Assembly: GCA_963555705.1 (NCBI GenBank)
Contig: OY743187.1
Span: 10,430,133-10,494,132 of the forward strand
DNA from: Ligustrum vulgare
Taxonomy: Eukaryota; Streptophyta; Magnoliopsida; Lamiales; Oleaceae
DNA length: 64,000 nucleotides
Reading direction: 5' to 3'
A program made the translations under genes and the position numbers. Of the stretch, positions 10,586 through 21,593 are shown in pieces; positions within the stretch are counted from its first letter, which is position 1, and each line of letters opens with the position of its first letter. A model generated the notes under the pieces. It did not search any database, was not told the origin of the DNA, and was given only the letters and a program-made list of their open reading frames with translations.

Positions 10586-12335
10586 TTAAAGAAAAAGTGT
10601 GGAACCGACTACAAGGTTGGAAGGAGAAATCCTTCTCTAGAGCCGGAAAAGAGATTCTCTTAAAAATGGTGGCTCAAACTATTCTCAATTATGCTATGTC
10701 AGTCTTCCTTCTTTCGATGGATTTATGTATTGATCTTGAACGAAAGATGAATAAATTTTGGTGGAATTCCGGTCCTAGTTTGGCGAGGGATAAATTGGAG
10801 AAGTTGGGATTCTTTATGCGCACCCAAATGCGAAGAAGGAATTGGGTTTAGGAAATTAAGTGATTTCAACATCGCTCTCTTGGGAAAACAAAGCTGGAAA
10901 TTCATAAAAGATCCGAATGCACTCGTCTCGCGAATTTATAAATCTCGTTATTTCCCAAATTCTATTTTTTTTTTGTTTGAAGCCAAGATTGGTTCTAATC
11001 CTAGTTTTATTTTGAGAAGTATTATTGCTACTCAAAATTTTCTCAAAGAACGTTGTCGTTATCGAGTAGGGAGGGGTAATACTATAAAAGTTTGGAAGGA
11101 TGCCTGGCTTTCGAATGATGATAATGGTTTTGTTACGTCTACGCCCATTCTTGATGTAGACTCTATTATTGTTGACCAATTAATGATCGAAGGTAACTCT
11201 CAATGGGATAATGACATTCTGCTCGACCTCTTTAATGATAGAGATAGAAATCTTATTCAACAAATTCCCCTCAGTTGCCGATTTCTAGAGGATATCATAT
11301 TTTGGCGATATAAAGTCTTCGGTCATTACTTGGTTAAAAGTTTCTATAAGGTTATCCGAAGTTTCAACACTACATCTCCCCCAGTGAACCAGTCTTCACC
11401 TTGGGCTATTATATGGAAATTAAAGATTCCGCCGCAGGTGAGAAATTTCTTGTTGCGTGCGGCTTCCTCCATCCTACCTACGGAAGATCTCTTACGCAGC
11501 CACTGAGTTGAAGTACAAGAGCAGTGTCCAGTATGTATGAACTCCCCAGAAAACATATTACATTGCTTGGTGTATTGCTCCTTTGCACAACAGCTTTGGT
11601 AGAAGTCTCGCGTAAGCCTCTCATTCTCGAATTCTTCTAATTTTCATGATTGGTTTTAATCAAACTCATAACCTCGTGTAAAGATGATCGATATACCTTT
11701 TCTATGAATCTTTGGGCTATTTGGTACAATTGTAATGAGATCGTTTGGAATACGAAATCCCTCACTGTGGGTCGAGCTATCATATTGCTTCCACTCTACT
11801 TCGCCAATAGACTGAAGACATAGTTTTAACCTTGTTCCTGCCACAAATACTTTAGTAATGATTAATGAAGTTTTATGTTGACAAAAACCAGCCCCCGGTC
11901 TTCTAAAATTGAATGTGGATATGGATTACTTTGAAGGAGAAAATAAGATTGCAATCGGCATGATTGTGAGAAATGAATCCGGCGAGTTCCTTGCGGCTAG
12001 AGTAGTCCCTATAACCGGTAATTTTGATCCACACATTGGGGAAATTATCGGAGCTTGTGAGGCTCTTATATGGATCAAAGAAAACTTTCATGATAACATT
12101 ATTGTGGAGATGGATGCTTTAATAGTCTTCCAAGCTTTGCTAAATATGGACACGGATTTCTCTTATGTTGGATTACTAGTTACTAGTTGAAGATTGTCTC
12201 TCATTGACTAATGATATTGGTAGTATTACCTTTATGTGGGTGCAGAGAAATACGAATCAAATCGCTCGTACTAGTGCTAAGATGATTGGTTCTATGTCTT
12301 CTTTCATTTAGCGGTTCCATTTTATCCCACATTTT
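10586..12335 (+). pseudogene. Decayed L1-type LINE, 3' half of ORF2
   Basis: The reading frame starts within the end of the reverse transcriptase (EKVWNRLQGWKEKSFSRAGK). It runs through the region after the RT (FRKLSDFNIALLGKQSWKFI, RVGRGNTIKVWKDAWL), then the zf-RVT domain (SPWAIIWKLKIPPQVRNFLL, CPVC..HCL..C) up to about 11600, and a C-terminal plant RNase H-like domain (LNVDMDYFEGENKIAIGMIV to about 12190). Several stops and frame changes break it, for example near 10850 and 11504. The part encoding ORF1, endonuclease and most of the RT is missing. It ends in an AAATAAATAAAT tail. Confidence 0.85.
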
Positions 12336-12754
12336 ATTACCAAATAAATAAATAATGTACACTCAATTTTATTTCAAAATTCGAAGATGAACTTAATAAA
12401 ATTGATACAATCTTATCAAAATAAAGTACAATAAATTTTATTTCTAAAGTGAAAAATGATCTCTAATAAAATTAAGACAATCTTATCAAAATAAAGTACA
12501 TTCAGATTTATTTCTAAAGTAAAAATAAATAAATAAATAAATATATTCATTTTTTTTCTATTTAGAGATTGTGGATTAATACAAAATAGTACAAAATTTA
12601 TTATTCAAGTCAACGTTTAGATAAAAACCTCACCAACAATTTTTTCCCCATTATTTGCCAGGCCATCTCGTTTTCCATATAAATTAAGGAGCCAATTACA
12701 GAATAAATGAACAAACCTATTACTTCACTCGTTCGTATTACACCGAAGGCAAAA

Positions 12755-12857
12755 ATGGCTTCATTCAAGCTTCAGTTCGCCATTGTTCTAATCACGTCTC
12801 TGCTTGTGTTTTCTCAAGCCATAGGTATGTTTCCTCTCGTTTGTAACTTATGTTACA

Positions 12858-12896
<39 letters not shown>

Positions 12897-13971
12897 GTAT
12901 TTAGAAGTCACTTTTATAAAGATAATGTTTGAGAAGAACTTAAAAAAAAAAAACAATCTTAGTTTTTTTTTAATGAATAGTGATTTTTAGGAGAATAGAT
13001 GGTTGAAATCTGGTTGAAAAGTCAAATATATTGGACTTGACTTTGAATGAATGATTGAGAATGAGTACTGTAGAAAAATGATAAACTTTTAATCAAAACC
13101 AAACAAGGGCTAAGCCTCTTTTTGGTAAACATATCTTTTTTTTTTTATAAATTTTGCTTATAAATGGACGCGTCACACATGTCAACATCTCATTGAATAG
13201 TTTTATTTTTTTGAAAAGCCAACAATTTTGACAGATCAAGATTTTCGTCTGCCTTTTTTTTTTTACTTTTCACCAAAATGGATTAATTAGATGTTGACAC
13301 GTCATCGTTTATAAACAAATTTTTACCAAACAAAGGTTAAGTAGATTTAATTTTTCCGAATTGAGCACACCGAAAACATGCATTGGATGATTGTACTTAG
13401 AAAATGATTTCTTTAACAAATCTTTGTATCAAACACAAAAGAAGAAAAATAACTTCCTATTGATTTGACATTTTCCTAAAAAATGTATCCAATCAAAACA
13501 CCCTTAAGCTATGTTTGATTCAACATGGAAAAGGCAAATGAAAATATTTGCCTTTTTCATGCAAATCTTCTCACCAAAATGGTGAGAAAATATTTTCCAA
13601 GAAAATGACCTAAGTTGTGCATTATATACTTGTACCAAGAAAATATTTTCCAAGCAAATCTTCCAATCAAATACAAAAAAATGAAAAACTTTTTCCTTGA
13701 TGTGACATTTTCCTTGAAAATATTTACAATCAAACACACCCCGTGTTTTTTGTATTCAATAAAGTGTCTTCTTTCTTACAATGTTGAGTTTATAGAGAAA
13801 AAGGATTCGGGCAGCGATTGTGATTTTGGAGGTGCATGCAACACTCGGTTAGATTGCATCCGTTCGTGCGGTTCGAAATATATCACCGGGCTTTGTGTTC
13901 CCGATCCACAACATGACGGAGACGCAAAACGCTGTTGCTGCATTCCTGTCAATGTCGAGCCAATTGAGTAG
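12755..13971 (+). CDS. Defensin-like cysteine-rich secreted peptide (2 exons)
   Basis: Exon 1 is 12755-12824 and exon 2 is 13796-13971, with a GT-AG intron of 971 bp. The split codon restores phase. The protein is about 82 residues. An N-terminal signal peptide (MASFKLQFAIVLITSLLVFS) is followed by a short mature peptide with eight cysteines, the last three adjacent (CCC). Spacing is roughly C-x5-C-x5-C-x3-C-x8-C-x12-CCC. This gene shape, with signal exon, long intron and cysteine exon, is that of plant DEFL/LCR genes. Such peptides are secreted and act in defence or cell signalling; which applies here cannot be read from sequence. An in-frame ATG at 12707 would bury the signal peptide behind 16 polar residues, so the start at 12755 is preferred. 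The intron holds a (TA)n run and MITE sequences. Confidence 0.87.
12858..12893. repeat. (TA)n microsatellite in defensin intron
   Basis: Uninterrupted TA run about 35 bases into the intron. Confidence 0.9.
13115..13336. mobile_element. MITE in defensin intron
   Basis: Left end CCTCTTTTTGGTAAAC and right end TTTACCAAACAAAGG are inverted repeats of the same family as the element at 1710-1871. TAAG flanks both sides. Confidence 0.7.
13395..13742. repeat. Two related repeat units in defensin intron
   Basis: A segment rich in GAAAATATTTTCC and ending AATCAAACACACC is preceded by a diverged partner ending CCAATCAAAACACCC. The ends (CTATGTTTGATT and AATCAAACACA) are inverted relatives, so it is probably a nested or duplicated MITE. 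Confidence 0.45.
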
Positions 13972-14069
13972 ATAAGATAATTATTTTCATTTCTGGATTA
14001 TTAAGAATCAATTATATGTGAATGAAATTGCTTTATAGCTTTTACTCATTTTGCCTATTGGGAGTGACT

Positions 14070-14070
<1 letters not shown>

Positions 14071-14132
<62 letters not shown>
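14071..14132. repeat. (TA)n microsatellite
   Basis: About 30 TA units downstream of the defensin-like gene. Confidence 0.95.
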
Positions 14133-14136
<4 letters not shown>

Positions 14137-14284
14137 TTCATTTGCACAAATATGCAAAAACCAAATCACTGGCAAAAAATGAATGAAGATTTAATTGTCT
14201 CAATAGTCACTGAACTTATATTTATATCTTCGTGTACTTTTTTTTTTCTTTCTGAAAATATGAAAATACCCCCACCAAATCAAT

Positions 14285-15514
14285 TCAAGAAAGTTGAACT
14301 GCCTCCTCTGCCATCCAGTTGGAAAGGAAGAGAGGGAGCCTATCAAACCAGAAAAAGCCAGAGCTAGAAACACAGGCAAAGCTGGCAAACTTATGGGCTA
14401 TCACATTCCTATCTCTAGGCGCATGACAGCACGATCCAAAATTTCCAATGAAGAGAAGCTCACGAATCTCTCGAATAAATGGGGTGACAGATGCGAAAAA
14501 ATCCTCCTTATAATACCGAGCACCACCCTCAACGAGTCGCATTCAACACGCTTGATAGGAAGGGACTTATCCACCGCGAACTGCAGACCTTCTCTCAAAG
14601 CAAAGGCCTCGATGATATCAGACAAAGCCATGCATCTCCTGCGTACTACGAAGGCACTGTGGATTCTCCCATCATCGTCTCTAAAAACACCCCCCAAACC
14701 AACCACACCAGAGTTGATTCGAATTACGGCATCCACGTTCAAAATGAGGCCGTCCGTAACTCCTGAAGGATTTGTCCATGTCTTCCGTTGCTGACCTTGA
14801 ATCTGCCCAGTCGTCTTCCTAGTTGTGATGGTCCGCTGGTAGGAATCCAGCTGAATTAATAATGAATCACTACTGAGGGCTGCGTCAAACTCCTTTCCTC
14901 CGTGCATTAACTGGTTCCTTCTATGCCAAACAATCCCAACCCCATACAAATAATTTCAGCAGTCATCTTCGGCACATCTGACAACACATAATACAGGAAA
15001 TTACTAAGCTCCAAGTCCCCTCCGATCTTTAGTCCTTCCTTTAGGATGGCCTAGCAATTCAAGCTCTTCCAGAAAGCCTTGACCCAATGGCACTGCAAGT
15101 AGAGATGCGCGTCTGTTTCCCTGCAATTACATCTCAGGAAAGGTATATGGCTATCCAATTTCCTCCTTGCCAAGTTTCTATTTGTAGGGATAGAATTTCT
15201 AAAAATTCTCCAAATGAGATTCCGAATTCTAGGTGGAATATTCAACTTCCAAATCAGCTTCCACATAGGGGCACCCTGTGTACTTCCACTCCCTCTACCG
15301 TCTTCATTATCAACCCAATGATTCAACAAATGATACCCGCTCCTTACAGTATAGTCACCATGGGAAGAATGATGCCAGATTAAACAGTCTTCTTGGTCCC
15401 CAGCATTGATAGGAATAGATAAAATGCGGTTGACATCAAATGGCCAAAAGGAATCCTTAACAACGTTTTTGTCCCAACCCCCATCGCGAGCTATCAGATC
15501 ACTGATCCTACTAA
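14285..15514 (-). pseudogene. LINE ORF2 C-terminal part: zf-RVT and RNase H-like
   Basis: Continues the LINE beyond the Gypsy insertion. It shows GDYTVRSGYHLL, MWKLIWKLNIPPRIRNLIWR and CNCRETDAHLYLQCHWVKAFW (zinc-binding reverse-transcriptase C-terminus, to about 15050). After a frame break comes GLILNVDAVIRINSGVVGLG ... ECDSLRVV and a C-terminal APRDRNVIAHKFASFA motif of plant LINE RNase H domains. At least two frame changes separate these pieces. Confidence 0.8.
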
Positions 15515-15519
15515 TACGG

Positions 15520-17154
15520 TGATGCGTGTCGCAATGCACCAAAATAATAAATAATTCATTACTCGTCAAATATTAATTAATAAATATTAATTAATAATGT
15601 AGTAGCGAGAGTAAGGGTCGATCCCACGAGGAACGGAAACTAATTTTAATTGTTCGATTAATTAGAATGGAATAGGGAGTTTGTTGTTTGAAATTGCTTG
15701 AATAAAAAATATGCATAAAAATAAACAATTAAATATGACTAGAGAAATAATATGGGAAGAAATCTTGTTCTCGGGTTCGGTTGTGCCCTCAATTAATGTT
15801 ATACTTTTCCTTGTAACGTGTTTATATCCCCATTCAATTATCAATCATAAATAATCAACAAGCTCTGATTATCTAAATTCTTCCTTATGTATATTAATTC
15901 AAAACAAGTTTTTCGAACCAATTCTAGCCACGGACAATCCTAAACAAGCTTTTAGGATTTAATGCACGACTAATATGAAAATCTAGAAGAATAGATTGAA
16001 TTGGATCGTTAATTACACGAGCTCGAATTAATCAATCAAAGTCGAATTATTACTAAATTTGCACGAGATTTATTTGCTACTAAAGTAAAGATTCAATGAC
16101 AATTACGGATCAAGAATCTAAACATAGCATATTCATGAATCTAAAGATCAATAATCCAATTGGCCAAATTAAACTATTAATCAAATAAACTCAATGAACA
16201 TTCAAAACATAATAATCCAACAATTGAAATAAAGGAATAAATTCACGCTATTAATTTGTAGGAAAAGAAAATAACATAATTGATTTAACACAACTTCCTC
16301 TTTGAACAAGATATGAAATTTAGCCTAGCATGGTTGTGGTAGATTCTTCAAATTGCTTCATGGATTCCCCTTGCTTTTGATGCTCTTGTGCTAAAAAAAT
16401 ATCTCAAGAATACTCTATATTTTGCTCTCAATTTTCCTCAATGTCTAGCCTCCTTTTTGTGATGATTTTGCTCATTTAATACTCCCAAAATCGTGCCCTA
16501 ACTTTACCCCAAAGATATACCAAAGATAGACCTTGAATCAGATAAGGAAATTCCTTAGAGAGCAAGTTACGACCGTAACTTTCATTATCACGGCCGTAAG
16601 TTAGCTACTGAAAATTTCCGGAATTTGGAAGTTACGGCCGTAACTATATCATTTACGGCCGTAAGTGTATTTCTGCCGAGAAGCGCATGTGCTCGATTTT
16701 TTGGTCATAACTTTCTCTCCCGAAATTCGATTGTGGTGATTCAAGTTGCGTTGGAAAGAAAACTCAAATATCTACATTTCTTTGTGAAATAGATATTCCC
16801 AAATTCGAGATTCTTATATGAAAAAATTGAGCTTCAATCTATGAATAAAATTCATGATCACAATTCTTGCGGGTTTTTGATTTCCAACTTCATTCCAAAC
16901 CTTCTTTGACCATAATTTTTGCATCTAATCTTCTTCCCACATGCCATTATTGATTTGGAGCTCTTTGAATATGCCCTTGAACCTCACTTCTTGATTTTTT
17001 TGTATTTTTTTGGTCATGTTTCCTTTCTTGTTCTTCTTTTTGACCTTACATAGCACAATAAGTGAAATGCATTAAACGATGCTTCAATAGGATCAAACCA
17101 ATAACAAAATAAGATAATAAGTGAATTAAATACATGCTAATAAAGAACTTATCA
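15520..17154 (-). repeat. Gypsy-1 3' LTR
   Basis: Begins TGATGCGTGTCGCAATGCAC and ends CTTATCA on the plus strand. It matches 21594-23207 with about one to three mismatches per 60 bases over most of its length. Differences include an extra AATTAATAAATATT unit here near 15580 and a diverged stretch near 16780-16830. It contains four GTTACGGCCGTAAC-type palindromes at 16565-16666. Confidence 0.95.
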
Positions 17155-17169
17155 AATCCCCCCACACTT
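17155..17169 (-). other. Gypsy-1 polypurine tract
   Basis: GTGTGGGGGGATT on the minus strand directly abuts the 3' LTR, as expected for plus-strand DNA priming. Confidence 0.85.
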
Positions 17170-19070
17170 AAACTATTGTTTGTCCTCGAATAATGATGTG
17201 AAAGAAAAGAAACATAACTCAAACAAAAAGATAGACCTACAATCGGAAAGTCAAGGTTACAGCCCACTTCTCTTTTAGCATGAAAATTTAGTTGCATAAC
17301 CGGAGTGTGTTAGTGTGTGCAAGAGATGCATCATCCAATATCTTCTGAATAGGAAAATCAATACCCCCAGCCCAATTTATTTCCCAATGTGACTTGTATC
17401 CTCCCACGTCTCGTGTGTTCTCTCTTAACCTCTATCAATGATTTACTACATGGGTGTTAGTTTTTTTTGGCCAACTTGAAAGTACAAAATATAGACCAAG
17501 CAATTCAAACCACTCATAAGCATATGTAATGGGAGTTAACAGCCTCACTAGATATTTCTCTCATCGCACAAAGTGTATAAGGGTGAGAATTTTCACTCAA
17601 CTCAATGCATGGAGAATCTATTACCACAGACTGCTCAAATGTCATAATCGGAGCCAACAATAACACAAGTGCAAAGTAAAGGTCTTTATTTGATTGTAAC
17701 GGGGCTTCGGGTCAGGTAGGATAAAATGATATATTTAGGCTAAGTCGAGAAGGAATTTCGCAAACCAAGTCAATTCACAATGACATTACTTCCTTCACTC
17801 TCAATATGAACTTCATTGTTTCACTCTACCCAACTTTGTTCACACTTGAATCTCTTTTTTTTTTTTTTACAAGTTGAGTGTTTAACATCCTCAACTACTA
17901 ACTTTCTGGACTAAACTTCTTTTCATTGCTTTTTCTCCCATTTTTTTTTCGAGTACAGACTACAACTTTTTCTCTTTTATTCAAATCATTACGCAATCAC
18001 CAATTGGCACAAGATAGAATTACATTCCCCTGGATTCGGTCTATCACACAACCGTCACCCAACACAAGATAACCATTGCAACTTCTTAGACTTAGACCAC
18101 AACACAATCCTCTATGGGTTCAAAATAAAGACAATACGAAAGAAATGATATTTCCTGGCTTGTAGCGTGGCATCAAAATTTCAAGGAAAGGCTGAGGCTC
18201 AAAAGGGCTTCTATTGGTACATGTATCATGGTAGGCCCTTTTAGCAGGTCAAATTTGGTTTAACCTAATGCTTCTACTATATTTTGCACTTGAGTCAAGA
18301 AACTACAACGGTATGCACAAGAAAGCACATCCAAGTACAAACCAACCATACAGAACACACATAAAAAAATAGAGCTTAATATAAAGAGTAAAAGTAGCTC
18401 ATAGACTCAAAATCTCACAAATTATGGTTTATATGTGCTTCTCCCATCCAATGATGAGTTATAGGTCATTGCTTAGTCTTCATTCCGAACTCAAAATCTA
18501 GGGGATAAGGATAGAATGAAGTTACTCGAGGCGGTATTTCATCATATCTATTTTGGTTTGACTCAATTAGGTTGCAGAAATTTTTTCAATTTGTCCCAAT
18601 TTTCAAACTAATTTAGAAATTATTGGAAAACTCATCTCTATGTGCTCATTGTTTATCCGATTATGCAATTTAGGAAGTTGGTGGTTCAAAAATAATCATA
18701 AGTGGGGCTACTTCCTATTAAACCGAAATGTGGGTCTAAGCACAATTAAAGCTAACTAAAAAAAAAAATTGAATGAATATGAATAAAATAGGGATAAAAA
18801 AAGATAATAGATAATCATCCCTCCCACACTTGAATTCCACATTGTCCTTAATGTGGAGCGTGACAATACAAAACAAAAGAGGGGAATGTGAATGGAATCA
18901 AAGGAGGGGACATGTTTTTTTTTTTTGAATGAAATTAACTAATAAGGAAAATGACAAAAATGAAAATAAAAAAAATAACAATTTGAGGGAGTAAAGAAAC
19001 TCCCCTCTCGGGTTGCCTCCCGAGCAGCGCCTTTGTTTACTATCTTTGGCTAGACTTGTTGTTTCCTCCT
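17170..19070. other. Gypsy-1 internal noncoding region
   Basis: About 1.9 kb between the gag-protease region and the polypurine tract, with no credible reading frame on either strand. In autonomous relatives, pol would precede this kind of 3' noncoding block, so pol has been lost or was never present. Confidence 0.75.
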
Positions 19071-21339
19071 TCAACCGGGATTAGGTAGATTTCCAAAGCT
19101 CAACTTCTTTTTCATATTTTTCATTAGGGCCTGCAAGACAGGGGCCAAAAGCATGTCATCAGAAGTTGGAAATGTAATACACGAGATTTTACCTGGCTTT
19201 TCACAATTTCCACCAAGTTTGAAAGTTTCATGTACTGAAGAATCAATAACATTAACAGAATGAACATGATTAACATCATCAAGGCAGCTCACAGAATCAT
19301 AAATATAAAACCGAATCATTTCATTATCAAACTCCTGGTAAGTGAGCCACTATTAACATCTATCTTGGTATTAAATGTTTTTAGAAATGGTCTCCCTAAC
19401 AAAATAGGAGTAGAGTTGGGAGAGTGATCATTATTCATGTCTAACACATAAAAGTCAGCTGGGAACACTAACCCTCCTACTTGCACTAGAATGTCTTCAA
19501 CTACCCCGTCAGGATAAGCATTAGAACGATCGGCTAGTTGAATTATAACATTAGTTTCAGTCATTTTGGCAAGTTTTAAGGAAGCATAGGTGGACCTAGG
19601 CATTACATTGATAGATGCTCCTAAGTATATTAAAGCACGATTTATTTTCTTATTGCCTATTTGACAGGGTATGGTAAACATACCTGGATCCTTGCACTTG
19701 GGAGGTGATTTTCTGTGAAGAAGTGCAGATACAGACTCACCCATTCTTACCATCTCATTTCCCTTTAGATTTCTCTTATTGGTGCACGGATCCTTCAAAA
19801 ACTTCGCATATCGGGGCACTTGCTTGATTGCATCTAACAGTGGAATGTTGATTTCCACTTTTCTGAACATCTCCAATATATCATTTTCCTTGCCCTCCTT
19901 GTTTGCTTTTGCTAACCTGCTGGGAAAGGGAGGTGGAGTTAGTTTAACATTTAAAGTGGGGTCATTCTTTACCTGAGAGTTTTGTGAGGTGTCTTCTTTC
20001 TTTCCAGCTTCTGTTTCTTCAACTTCCTCTTCAATTGCAGACGGTTTCATTTGCGGCCCCTCAACCTCCTTTTCCCTTCGCAGGGTTATGGCACTCACGT
20101 TCCTCGGATTAACTTCAGGTTGAGATGGTAATTTACCTCCAGATTGGGCCTCCAATCTGTTGATGGTCATAGCCATTTGACCCATCTGGTTCTCCAGATT
20201 TCGAATGCTAGACTTAGTATCCTGCTGAAATTGAAGTGTGTTAGACGCCAATGTTTTAATCATATCTTCAAGAGACATACCTGAACTTTGGGGTCTTTGG
20301 TGATACTGCCCTGGAGGTTGAAAATTCCCTTGTTGCTGGAATTTCCCTTGCGGTTTATTAGAGACAAAATCTAAGGGCTGGTTATTTCCATAACTCAGAT
20401 TTGGGTGATCCCTCCATCCTAGATTGTAGGTATTAGAGTACGGATTGTACTGCTGTCTTTGGAACGAGAACCTTCTGCAGCATTCACCTGGGCACTATTT
20501 TCCTCTTGCAACACCGGACAAGTATCTGTTGGATGTCCGAAGTTTGCACATATCCCACAAGCTTTGACCTGTTGTTCCTTCCCTACAGTCCCTACAACAA
20601 GTTGCTTAACGAGATTTGTTAGTTCAAACAATTGACTTTCAATATTGGAACTACTTACCTCATTCACGCGCCGAACTTGCATATCCCTGTTGGAGTTGAA
20701 CTGCTGAGTGTTCTCAGCTATTTTCGAGATTAAAGCTCGTGCTTGTTCCGATGTCTTGTCCATCAATGCACCTCCGCTTGCAGCATCTATCATGCTTCTA
20801 TCCATCGGTGCCAGACCTTCATAAAAATATTGCACCAAGAGTTGCTCACTGATCTGATGTTGGGGGCAGCTCGAGATGAGCTTTTTGAAGCGCTCCCAAT
20901 ACTCATATAATGATTCACCATTGTTTTGGCGCACCCCACATATTTCCTTTCTGATCGTCCCAGCTCTTGATGCAGGAAAGTACTTCTCCAAGAAAAGCCT
21001 CTTCATGTCATTCCAAGTAGTGACTGTTCCAGACGGCAGACAATAAAGCCAGTTGGTGGCGGCATCCTTCAATGAGAATGGGAAAGCTCTCATTTTTATT
21101 TGCTCCTCGGTAATGCCCGTTGGCCTCATATTGTCGCATACCATATGAAATTCTTTAAGGTGTCTGTATGGGTCCTCACCGGGATGTCCTCGGAAAGTTG
21201 GCAGAAGATGGATCAGTCCGGATTTTAGCTCAAAAGTTCTGCCTTCTTCCACTACCGGAAAAGTGATGCATAGCGGTTGTTGAGCAACATTCGGGGTAGC
21301 TAGTTGCTTAAGAGTCAGATTATTGTTAGCTACTGTCAT
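19071..21339 (-). pseudogene. Gypsy-1 gag and aspartic protease region
   Basis: Gag starts at 21339 (capsid motifs TFRGHPGEDPYRHLKEFHMV, WNDMKRLFLEKYFPASRAG, YEYWERFKKLISSCPQHQI) and has a zinc knuckle CGICANFGHPTDTC near 20545. A one-base frameshift near 20455-20460 sends it to a stop at 20419. The following text down to 20278 and beyond is open in the other frame. The protease-like part has LGASINVMPRSTY, preceded by Tyr where the catalytic Asp is expected, and ILLGRPFLKTFNTKID. A second frame change near 19320 precedes a last fragment (IRFYIYDSV..SVNVIDS) ending at 19071. Coding stops before any reverse transcriptase. Confidence 0.88.
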
Positions 21340-21569
21340 TGGTTGTGCTGCTCTTCTTTGCTGTTGAAAAGTTCTCTCAATTTCTGGGTCAAAATAAAAA
21401 ATTCAAAATTAGTTGATCGAGTTTTACGCATAAAAGTAAGAAGTAGACAGGCAAGAAATTTTTTTTTTTTTGAAAAATTATATAAATAAAGTGAAAATAA
21501 AATTAATAAAAAAAATGCAGAAAATAAAATAAAATTCTAATTAACTAAACAACTAAATTGGTTGACCGT

Positions 21570-21587
21570 TCCCCGGCAACGGCGCCA
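21570..21587 (-). other. Gypsy-1 primer binding site (tRNA-Asp)
   Basis: The plus-strand text TCCCCGGCAACGGCGCCA equals the 3' end of plant tRNA-Asp(GTC) with CCA. It lies six bases inside the 5' LTR. Athila-type elements commonly use this primer. Confidence 0.88.
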
Positions 21588-21593
21588 AAAATT

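Noticed and set aside
12707..12754. Upstream in-frame ATG of the defensin-like gene as start
   Set aside because: It would place 16 polar residues before the signal peptide. The ATG at 12755 has a good context and a standard signal sequence.
10586..15514. One LINE spanning both 10.6-12.3 kb and 14.2-15.5 kb
   Set aside because: The two copies are in opposite orientation and their RNase H and zinc regions are different sequences, so they are separate insertions.
15605..15640. tRNA gene suggested by GGTCGATCCCACGAGG
   Set aside because: Only a box B-like word is present. It lies in the Gypsy LTR and recurs in the other LTR, with no cloverleaf.
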